Source: Prevotella sp. UBA2739 (GTDB lineage: Bacteria > Bacteroidota > Bacteroidia > Bacteroidales > Bacteroidaceae). From it: a stretch of 24,769 bases of DNA. Position numbers and translations under genes: made by a program. Position 1 is the first letter of the stretch. The number at the start of each line of letters is the position of its first letter. The notes beneath the pieces are model-generated. The model had not been told where the DNA came from. It saw only the letters and a list, made by a program, of their open reading frames with translations, and ran no database searches. The DNA lies in assembly GCA_002353525.1 (NCBI GenBank), contig DEJV01000021.1:1-24769 (forward strand), given 5' to 3'. Positions 8,406 to 15,133 of the stretch are shown here, in pieces.

Positions 8406-9441
8406 TTATATTCCTTTTGTTTTGGCTCATAAGTTATACCCTTTGTGCAATGTAAAGGTTTCTATCTTTTATGGAGATAGCTACGAAATGCATCAAGTGG
8501 TATATAGCCATGAGGGTGAATGGTGTGATATTCCCATCATATCAATTCACGATGGAACATCTTTGCCAATACCAAATTGGATTGAGGCAGAGTGGCTTTC
8601 TGTTGTTGAATGTGAGAATTATGCTTTAGAATGTGAAATAGATGAGGCAAAGGCTCAATTGATTTGGAATGAGGCAAAGGAAAACGGATGGAGTATCAAA
8701 TATCTTCAAATAGGACTTGTTCCCTATGGTGGGGTGGCAATATGGTTGTGCGGCTCTAAAAAAACAGTACTGCTTCATTGGTTGAAGGCTGAAAAAAGAG
8801 AAATAGGAATAGTGGATGATAAGCCATTTCCCACTTCTGCTTTTGGTCCTGTTTGTGACGAGATTTTGAAGCAAAAACCAGAGGCTTTGCATTATTTGAA
8901 TTCTTATGGATTACCCCAACAAGATATGTTTGACAATTGGATGCGCCAGTATTCTTTTCGCTATGATATCGTGTTCTGTCAATTGAATGGTAATGAGTGG
9001 ATTCCAAAAGTTTTTGATGAGGATAGTGATGAGATGGAACCTGAAATAGAGTTCGTTGCAGATTATTGTTACGACGGTACATACGACAAAACACATTCAG
9101 ATCATCTCTTTCTTTACCACGAATCAGGAATGCCCAAGCGTTTAGGTCTATGTTGGCAAGAGGGTAATAATACAATGAAAGCCTTTTTTTGGTTCGAATA
9201 TGGTTTTATGAATAAAGTATTTAAAGACTTCTTTGGATCTCACCCTGGAATAAATGCTGATTTCCAAATGCTTATTGATAGTGGAGTGAAGAGATATGAT
9301 GTAAGATTGTCTAGTTGTGAATCCACTTGTGAACCAATTATTATTCCCTATGAAGCTTATCAAGTAGTTGTTTTCTGTGATGGTTTTGAATTCTTTCGTA
9401 GTGAAAACTATGCTCAGGAGGATGGTGCCTGGAATTGGTAG
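8395..9441 (+). CDS. DUF2931 family protein, probable immunity protein
   Basis: 348 aa. Residues ~50-125 carry the DUF2931 pattern: LPIPNWIEAEWLSVVECENY, then a loop and IGLVPYGGVAIWLCG. The family is common in Bacteroidetes and Proteobacteria, has no known enzyme activity, and often sits next to T6SS effector genes. The start overlaps the 3' end of the preceding gene by 11 bases, implying translational coupling. That is a typical toxin-immunity arrangement, so it is proposed to protect against the 8405-ending effector. Many DUF2931 members are lipoproteins; this one has no signal peptide or lipobox, so it would act in the cytoplasm or on the inner face of the membrane. The C-terminal half (about 200 residues, ending near DGFEFFRSENY) may be a second related domain but has no clear motif. 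AT-rich like the cassette. Confidence 0.72.
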   Translation: MQSSYIPFVLAHKLYPLCNVKVSIFYGDSYEMHQVVYSHEGEWCDIPIISIHDGTSLPIPNWIEAEWLSVVECENYALECEIDEAKAQLIWNEAKENGWSIKYLQIGLVPYGGVAIWLCGSKKTVLLHWLKAEKREIGIVDDKPFPTSAFGPVCDEILKQKPEALHYLNSYGLPQQDMFDNWMRQYSFRYDIVFCQLNGNEWIPKVFDEDSDEMEPEIEFVADYCYDGTYDKTHSDHLFLYHESGMPKRLGLCWQEGNNTMKAFFWFEYGFMNKVFKDFFGSHPGINADFQMLIDSGVKRYDVRLSSCESTCEPIIIPYEAYQVVVFCDGFEFFRSENYAQEDGAWNW

Positions 9442-9629
9442 GGTAGGAGTTGATATTTCCCACTTTCGTAAATATGCCTTTTATGCCTCGTAAATATGCA
9501 GAATAAATTTCTAAAGATGCTATTTAGAGGTGCTAAAAAGGCCTAATAGAATTTGAGTGATAGAATATAATATTCTTAGGAATAAAAAAAGATTAATATA
9601 TAAATGTATAACATAAAACTTAAATAGCT
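9442..9629. promoter_or_regulatory. Noncoding gap with probable promoter of the ubiquitin-like operon; spaced direct repeat
   Basis: This is the only sizeable gap between the effector cassette and the Ubl operon, and it marks the end of the AT-rich zone. CGTAAATATGC occurs twice, at 9467-9477 and 9489-9499, so the copies are 22 bp apart (about two helical turns), which is compatible with an operator. TAAATTTC at 9504-9511 is one mismatch from the Bacteroidetes -7 element TAnnTTTG, but I see no good -33 TTG. Promoter placement is uncertain. Confidence 0.4.
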
Positions 9630-9956
9630 ATGACAGACCAGGAATTTTATCAGGAAGAGTTTATCGTCATGCTGACTATCGACGGCACGGCGTACGACGA
9701 GATTGAAGTGAAAGTGACTGATCCGAACAAGACTGTTCGCGAGCAGATCGACAGTATTATTCAGGTGTTTGAGCTGCCGAAGATGGACAATGGCGGCAAC
9801 CCCATCCAGTATCTGCTGGGCAAGCTGATGGACGGCGACGAGGAGCCTGCCGTGCTGGAGTTCGAGGATGAGGAAGGCCGCGAGATGGCACTCATCGACT
9901 ACGACATTCAGCCGCTGGATCATCTGCACCTGATTTCGGTGCCCATCGCCGGATGA
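9630..9956 (+). CDS. Ubiquitin-like modifier protein
   Basis: 108 aa with a beta-grasp layout: strand FIVMLTIDG, strand DEIEVKV, helix TVREQIDSIIQVFELP (about 35-50), strand IQYLLGKL, an acidic insert, and a final strand HLHLISVPIAG. This is close to YukD-type and other bacterial ubiquitin-like proteins, with a longer acidic loop. The protein ends ...PIAG: one C-terminal Gly preceded by Ala rather than a GlyGly, and no tail after it. If it is adenylated by the E1 at 17525-18730 it needs no prior trimming. It opens the operon, and the E2 gene follows 46 bp later, the main contextual support. The GC-richer codon use resembles the T6SS baseplate genes, unlike the upstream cassette. The modifier role is strongly suggested by the E1, E2 and JAB partners, not by sequence alone. 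Confidence 0.82.
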   Translation: MTDQEFYQEEFIVMLTIDGTAYDEIEVKVTDPNKTVREQIDSIIQVFELPKMDNGGNPIQYLLGKLMDGDEEPAVLEFEDEEGREMALIDYDIQPLDHLHLISVPIAG

Positions 9957-10002
9957 GAACTAGAAGAAACATAACTTGAAGAACCTGAAACCAAGAATAA
10001 GT

Positions 10003-10659
10003 ATGAATCCATTAATCAGCAAGATAGATGAGAAAAGTCTGAAGGGACGTGATGCCCGTCTGTTCCAGGAATGGAAAGACCTGGACGCTCTCTGCGAGAA
10101 GCGTAAGCGCGAGAGTGCCAATCCGTTTAAGCCTTCGTTGTCGTATATTATCCGCCGGAAGACACCGACGGGACTGCCCACCGAATATGAGATATTGTAT
10201 CGCTGCAAGAGCATCATTGGTGTAGAGGGTGAGGAGAAACCGCGTAAGCCCATCTTCGGCGACCTGCACAAGATGAGTGTGGTGCTGCCTAACAACTATC
10301 CGTCGGCCGACGGCAACCCCATCTTTACGTTTATCTCGGACATCTGGCATCCCAACATCCGCTATTCTGGCAGCTTCAAGGGACATGTGTGTCTGACTAT
10401 CAAGGAGATGGGTGTGCTGGCTTCGATTAAAGACTTGGTGCTGCGTGTGGAGCGCTATCTGAAATATCAGATGTACCATGCGCAAAACACCTATCCTTAT
10501 CCCGAGGACCAAGGCGTGGCTGAGTGGGTGCGCGAGGAAGGCGAGCCCAACGGATGGGTGAAGTTTGCACAAGACAAGCCCGAGCCGCCCGCACCAAAAC
10601 CTGCTCCCGAAAAAGGCGATGAGGACAAACCCAAAAAGAAACTCTCGCTGAGTATTTAA
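10003..10659 (+). CDS. E2-like ubiquitin-conjugating enzyme (UBC fold)
   Basis: 218 aa from the ATG at 10003; a TTG at 9976 would add nine residues and is less likely. The UBC core is clear: strand and turn MSVVLPNNYPSADGNPIFTF, then DIWHPNIRYSGSFKGHVCL, containing the HPN motif (116-118) and the catalytic Cys (C130) in VCL, followed by the helix SIKDLVLRVERYLKYQ. These match the eukaryotic E2 pattern YP...P...F...HPNI...G..CL. It would accept the Ubl from the E1 as a thioester and pass it to a lysine, alone or with the RING protein of this operon. A ~28-residue Pro/Lys tail (from PEPPAPKPAP) follows the core and may bind a partner. No membrane segment, so it is cytoplasmic. Assignment firm; the substrate is unknown. 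Confidence 0.92.
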   Translation: MNPLISKIDEKSLKGRDARLFQEWKDLDALCEKRKRESANPFKPSLSYIIRRKTPTGLPTEYEILYRCKSIIGVEGEEKPRKPIFGDLHKMSVVLPNNYPSADGNPIFTFISDIWHPNIRYSGSFKGHVCLTIKEMGVLASIKDLVLRVERYLKYQMYHAQNTYPYPEDQGVAEWVREEGEPNGWVKFAQDKPEPPAPKPAPEKGDEDKPKKKLSLSI

Positions 10660-10716
10660 GCAGGGGAGAGGTGACAAGTAAGAAGTGACAAGTGTGATGA
10701 TTAAGACAGAATAGAT
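10660..10716. repeat. GTGACAAGT intergenic repeat
   Basis: GTGACAAGT occurs at 10671-10679 and 10685-10693 in the 57-bp gap between the E2 gene and the next one. Its reverse complement recurs at 18855-18863, and related TTGACAAGTAGACAAGT is found near 21305-21322. It looks like a dispersed intergenic repeat of this genome and not an operon boundary. Confidence 0.5.
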
Positions 10717-11757
10717 ATGAAACGAATAGGGATATGTGTGCTGCTTTGCCTGATGGTATTAGGCTCTTGGGCCGATGAGCAGCGGAAGGTCACGTTGAGT
10801 GGTGACCACAACAAAGAAACAATCAATTTGGCATTTTGTAATATTTTTGTCAGCTTGAATCAGACCGACGACGCATCGGGCGACGTGACCATCGAACTGG
10901 AGAACCTCAGCGAGTCGATGGCGCTGATTTTGTTCGACCGTTCATATACGGAGAAGCAGGCAAAGAAACTCTCGCCCAAGATGACCTTCGACAAGAAGTT
11001 CGGAGGCACCAAGGGCAAGCGCATCATCGACGCTTGCAGCGAACAGCTGAGCAGTGTGATGAATTTCCGTCCGTCGGATAAATACGCGCTGCCTGCCGTG
11101 CGTGTGGAGAATGAGGCCACGAAGGTGGTGACGCTGCCTGTATACATTGCTAAATATAAGGGAAAGAAGCTGATTCTGATGGAGAAGCAGATTATTCAGC
11201 TGGATATCGAGACCGAGCTGAAGCCCAGTGCTGAGTATGTGCAGATGAACACCCAGTGCGAGCAGCTCATACGCGAGATAGAGCGTACGGGTCTCTGCCC
11301 GAACAAGAGCCACCGCACATCGGTAGACAAGCAGCGCGAGGCTTACCAGAAACGTATTGACGATTTGAAAGCAAAGATAGACGGCATCATTAGCTCGCAC
11401 GGATGGAGTGACAACGACGCTGGCTTCCGTCGATACAATGAGCTGAAGTCGAAGCTCGACGGCGTGGAGATGACCGAGAAGGACTGTGGACGCCATAAGG
11501 GACCAGTTGCCGGTCACAAGTGTAGCTACTGCGGACTGTCGTTGCAGCAGATTTACCACAAACTGGACGATCTCTACAAGAAGGTGTATAGCAGCAGCAA
11601 CCGTAAGTCGGCCAAGACTGGTGTCATGTCGCAGGTGAACGCACTCTACAACTGCTGCACCGACTCACGTTGTGCCAAGCATGCCGCACAGTGGAAGAAA
11701 GGCGGCGACTATAAGAACAAAATTGTAGAACGCTACAATCGCATCAACAGTCTATGA
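10717..11757 (+). CDS. Exported protein with zinc-ribbon-like motif, ubiquitin-like operon accessory A
   Basis: 346 aa. Residues 1-19 are a signal peptide (MKRIGICVLLCLMVLGSWA, cleavage before DEQ). Residues ~25-168 form a beta-rich domain shared with the next protein: both have a hydrophobic-FDR strand (ALILFDRS here, AVVIFDRT there) and a PVYIAKYKGK / PIYLAHYEGK strand before a final beta segment. Residues ~203-225 are a helix, then a Cys/His cluster (C257, H260, H267, C269, C272: CGRHKG...HKCSYCG) that could bind zinc, and a further Cys-rich end (YNCCTDSRCAKH). No enzyme motif is seen. The stop overlaps the next start (ATGA, 11754-11757), so the two are translationally coupled. It is probably a periplasmic partner of the membrane proteins downstream; function unknown. 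Confidence 0.8.
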   Translation: MKRIGICVLLCLMVLGSWADEQRKVTLSGDHNKETINLAFCNIFVSLNQTDDASGDVTIELENLSESMALILFDRSYTEKQAKKLSPKMTFDKKFGGTKGKRIIDACSEQLSSVMNFRPSDKYALPAVRVENEATKVVTLPVYIAKYKGKKLILMEKQIIQLDIETELKPSAEYVQMNTQCEQLIREIERTGLCPNKSHRTSVDKQREAYQKRIDDLKAKIDGIISSHGWSDNDAGFRRYNELKSKLDGVEMTEKDCGRHKGPVAGHKCSYCGLSLQQIYHKLDDLYKKVYSSSNRKSAKTGVMSQVNALYNCCTDSRCAKHAAQWKKGGDYKNKIVERYNRINSL

Positions 11758-13313
11758 TGAAACAACGGATGAAGTACTATGCCACGTCCTTACTGATGGT
11801 TCTGGCATGGAGCATGAGTGCTTCAGCCAAAGAAGTGAAGGACACGCTCTTCTCTGCCCATGGCGACCGTGTCATCGTCAGCTACAGCCAGTCGCTGAGC
11901 GGTGGCCAGCTGAGCATCAGGTTCAACAATGTGCAGAAGAAACTGAGCGAGGCCAACATGAAGAAATATAAGAAGCTGGACGAGGTGGCTGTGGTCATCT
12001 TCGACCGAACGGGCAACTATCGTGATGTGAAGTTCGACGGTATGGCCACTTCTGCTTTCATGGTACCTGTCGACATTCACTACAGCAAGTCGCCCGACGG
12101 CTATTTCCTGCTGAAAGACAATCCCTCTCTGCAGTTCACCGTCAGTACCGACGATCCCTCGCTTTCCATCCCCATCTATTTGGCCCACTACGAAGGCAAG
12201 CGCCACTACAAAGTGTTTGCCCAGTGTGGTATGCTGAGCGTGAAGGCCAAGGCTGGTGCCCGTGGCGGTAGCAACAGTGGTGGCGCAGTAGGGCAGGGGC
12301 AGCAAGGCGATGTGGTCATCTCGTCTGAAGAACTGATCGATGAGGGTGTCTCGCCTGTCGACGAGGCTGCCATCCGCATCAATTCGCTGAAGCAAATGCT
12401 GGAGAAAGCCACCAAAGTGCCTTTCTCCGAAGAGTTGACCCACGAGGCATCCATGTTGCGTGAGTTGCGCTTTAAGATTACCGACGAGGCTATTAGCAAG
12501 CAAATCAGCGAGGCATTGGCAGCCTACGACGATAAGAAACAGCAGTTGGAACAGCAGGCTGATGCCGGCCAGCAAGCCGCAGCTGCTCAGGCAGCCCAGC
12601 AAGCCCAACAGGCTCAAGCCCGTCAGGATTCTATCCAGGCAGCCCAGGCAAAGGAGGCCAGCAATGACAAGAAGAACATGATGTGGCTCATTGGCGGATT
12701 GGGCGGACTGTTTGCCCTCTTGATGGGCGGCAAGCAGGTGTTGCAGAGCATCAAGAACAATAAGATGCAGAAGATGCAACAGCAGATGCAGCAGCAGATG
12801 ATGCGCAACATTCAGGACATGGCCAACAAGGCTAACCCGCTGAATCAGATGGGCAATCCGCTACAGGGCATGGGTCCGCTGGAGCAAGTCGGCAGACAGA
12901 TGCAGCAGACCATGCAGACTGAGATGCAGCAGCAGATAAATAGTCAGATGCAGAAGGCCAACCAACAACTCAACCAGGCTACCAGCAAACTGAAAGATGC
13001 TGCTGCCGGCAAACAAAATGCCCAGGCAACGACTCAAGCGCCGACCGCACCAGAACAACAAAGCGCACAGACTCAGCAGGCAACTCAGCCCGCAGGGCGT
13101 GTGATGTCGGAGGAGAGCAAGGCAGCCCAGCAACGGTTGCGCGACATATTGGCAGGAAGAAAAGGGCAGGCGGCAGGCACAGAGACGGCCTCGTCGGCTC
13201 CCAAGATTTCCATTACGCCAGGGCGCAAGCCCTCATTAAACGACCAGATTCCGAGCAAGTATAAGCGTATGCAAAAGGCAAAGAAGTCTGGTGACACACC
13301 ATCAAAGAAATAG
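11754..13313 (+). CDS. Membrane-anchored protein with Gln/Met-rich cytoplasmic tail, ubiquitin-like operon accessory B
   Basis: 519 aa. A signal peptide covers ~1-25 (SMSASA then KEVKD). Residues ~30-165 are the same beta domain as in the preceding protein (AVVIFDRTGNYRD; SIPIYLAHYEGKRHY). Then come a Gly/Ser linker, a helical region (~205-300) rich in Ala and Gln, and one transmembrane helix at ~308-327 (MMWLIGGLGGLFALLMGG). The C-terminal ~190 residues are Gln/Met/Ala-rich (runs such as MQQQMQQQMM) and basic at the end. With a cleaved signal the beta domain is periplasmic and the Gln-rich tail cytoplasmic. It may assemble with the 10717-11757 protein through the shared domain and link it across the membrane to the JAB and RING proteins. 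No known family recognised. Confidence 0.8.
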   Translation: MMKQRMKYYATSLLMVLAWSMSASAKEVKDTLFSAHGDRVIVSYSQSLSGGQLSIRFNNVQKKLSEANMKKYKKLDEVAVVIFDRTGNYRDVKFDGMATSAFMVPVDIHYSKSPDGYFLLKDNPSLQFTVSTDDPSLSIPIYLAHYEGKRHYKVFAQCGMLSVKAKAGARGGSNSGGAVGQGQQGDVVISSEELIDEGVSPVDEAAIRINSLKQMLEKATKVPFSEELTHEASMLRELRFKITDEAISKQISEALAAYDDKKQQLEQQADAGQQAAAAQAAQQAQQAQARQDSIQAAQAKEASNDKKNMMWLIGGLGGLFALLMGGKQVLQSIKNNKMQKMQQQMQQQMMRNIQDMANKANPLNQMGNPLQGMGPLEQVGRQMQQTMQTEMQQQINSQMQKANQQLNQATSKLKDAAAGKQNAQATTQAPTAPEQQSAQTQQATQPAGRVMSEESKAAQQRLRDILAGRKGQAAGTETASSAPKISITPGRKPSLNDQIPSKYKRMQKAKKSGDTPSKK

Positions 13314-13336
13314 TAACATTAGGATAATCTGACCTT

Positions 13337-15130
13337 ATGATGAAAAGAATTCATGTTTTAGTAACCCTTGTGGCCGTTTTGCTGACAGTCAGTTTGCAAG
13401 TATCGGCGCAGAAAAGAATCCGGCCACATTACGTGCCAAAGGCCGTGACCGTTGATGAGGTGACGAACAACTTCCGACAATACCTGGAAGACATCCCCTA
13501 TTTCAATGAGGCTACCCTGCAGTCGCTGAGCGATGAGGTGGCGGCACATATAGACAAACTGCAAAACTGGAAAGACCGTAAAGCCTATATTCAGGAAAAC
13601 AACCTGACGGAGTTTATCGCTTCGCAGAAGGAAGAACTGACGAATCAGAAAGAGGGCGCTGGAACGGTTATCGACCAGTTTATGAAGAAATACAGTGGCA
13701 GGCTCATTACCGATACCGTGGCTTGCCGTGACAGTTTGGAGAATATCATCTACGACAAACTGGGGCGGTTGGAGACCAATCTGAACCTGCTGGAGCGAGA
13801 AATCAACTCGAAGGGTGACGACAAGGATGGCGGCCTGCCCATGGGTGCCATTCTTGGCATTGCTGCGGGTCTCGTGGCCTTGCTCCTGATATGGGCGCTG
13901 GTCAGTGCCTCGCGAAAGAAGAAGAGGACACCCGCACCTGTTGTCAATCCGTCGAATGCCAATCGTGCCGGCACCAATACTGGTGGCGAGGCGGGCATTG
14001 TAGTTCGGCGCAAGACTGCCACCATCCTGAAGAAGCAGAGTCTGGAGGATGTGATAGACAATCCTCACTATATGAAGATCGACTTGGAGGACTGCTGCTA
14101 CGAGTCGGCCGTGCGCCGCATGTACATTAAGGACGCTTGTGTGGTCGACATTTATAATATGTATTTGTCGGACCTGCGTGATCCTGATCATGCCAAGGAG
14201 TATGGTTGTATGGTGCTGGGACGTTGGGTGCATGATGCCGAGAACAGCGAGTATTATGTCTCTTTAGAGCAGATTGTGCTGCCAGGTGAGGATGCCATAT
14301 TCGATGAATATGAATTGAATTTCGGTGGCAAGATCAAGCTGAAGGTGCTCGAGCTGTTGCGTAAGTTGCGCCGTGAGACCAATCTGCAGTACGATCTTAC
14401 GTGCTGGGTGCACTCGCATCCTGGGCTGACCGTATTCTTCAGTAATGCCGACAGTAATGTGCAAGACCAGCTGAAGCACCCGCAGCATCCTAAGTTCCTC
14501 ACAGCGCTGGTTATCGACACGCTGACACCGACCATGGAGACGGGTGTGTTTACCTATCATCGCGATATGTCGCTCAATTCGCGCAACGACCTAAAGAAGC
14601 TCTATTCGCTGAAGGAGTGGTACGAGTGGGCACAAAAGAGTGTTGAGGCTCCTGACGAAGTGAAGACCGAGAACCCCGTGGAAACCCCTTCTTTGAGTTT
14701 CAATACGCTGGCAGAGGCAAAGGAGCATACTACGGCTTGTGTCGGCATCCATTTGAGTCGCGACATGATCGTAGACCTGTGCATGTCGTTGAGCAACCAG
14801 ACGAATGGCATTGCCGGATATGTTCATGGTCACACAGTCAAGAAGGATCAACTGAGCGAGTTTGTGGCCGACCGTCTCTCAGAAAAAGAGAAAGAAGAGA
14901 ATCTGGAGATGGTGGGCTGTTTCGTGGTGACACCGCATCTGAGCATTCCTTCTGTTCGGAAAGCTATTGGCGACAAGATTGGGCAATACAAGTTTGTACT
15001 TGTGTACACCCCGTCGGGCGGCATTTTGACCTCTATTCCAGTGATGGCCGATGACCTTTGTAGCTACGAGAGCTACTATGGTTCGCAAAAGCTTGAAGAC
15101 TTGAAATTGTGGATAAAAAAAAATAGATAA
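13337..15130 (+). CDS. Membrane-anchored JAB/JAMM isopeptidase (deconjugase)
   Basis: 597 aa. Signal peptide ~1-24 (VSLQVSAQ), a helical periplasmic domain (~30-160), one transmembrane helix at ~168-190 (MGAILGIAAGLVALLLIWAL) followed by SRKKKR, then a cytoplasmic part. The JAB domain spans ~262-410 with a complete JAMM site: H359 and H361 in VHSHPG, then S369 and D372 (SNAD), that is HxHx7SxxD, and upstream E288 in KEYGCMVLG as the probable catalytic Glu. JAMM proteins remove ubiquitin-like modifiers. Since the Ubl here already ends in Gly, the likely job is deconjugation, not maturation. Residues ~456-597 form a second domain of unknown type (TTACVGIHLSR...GYVHGHT). Intact metal ligands imply activity. 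Start: the second Met (13340) is equally possible. The next gene follows after 3 bp. Confidence 0.9.
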   Translation: MMKRIHVLVTLVAVLLTVSLQVSAQKRIRPHYVPKAVTVDEVTNNFRQYLEDIPYFNEATLQSLSDEVAAHIDKLQNWKDRKAYIQENNLTEFIASQKEELTNQKEGAGTVIDQFMKKYSGRLITDTVACRDSLENIIYDKLGRLETNLNLLEREINSKGDDKDGGLPMGAILGIAAGLVALLLIWALVSASRKKKRTPAPVVNPSNANRAGTNTGGEAGIVVRRKTATILKKQSLEDVIDNPHYMKIDLEDCCYESAVRRMYIKDACVVDIYNMYLSDLRDPDHAKEYGCMVLGRWVHDAENSEYYVSLEQIVLPGEDAIFDEYELNFGGKIKLKVLELLRKLRRETNLQYDLTCWVHSHPGLTVFFSNADSNVQDQLKHPQHPKFLTALVIDTLTPTMETGVFTYHRDMSLNSRNDLKKLYSLKEWYEWAQKSVEAPDEVKTENPVETPSLSFNTLAEAKEHTTACVGIHLSRDMIVDLCMSLSNQTNGIAGYVHGHTVKKDQLSEFVADRLSEKEKEENLEMVGCFVVTPHLSIPSVRKAIGDKIGQYKFVLVYTPSGGILTSIPVMADDLCSYESYYGSQKLEDLKLWIKKNR

Positions 15131-15133
15131 GAT

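Noticed and set aside
9976..10002. TTG start extending the E2 by nine residues
   Set aside because: The ATG at 10003 lies at a normal distance before the first helix; the extension adds no conserved residues.
11823..12779. Long antisense frame opposite the accessory B gene
   Set aside because: Lies wholly inside a well-supported + strand gene with signal peptide and TM helix; composition is a codon shadow.
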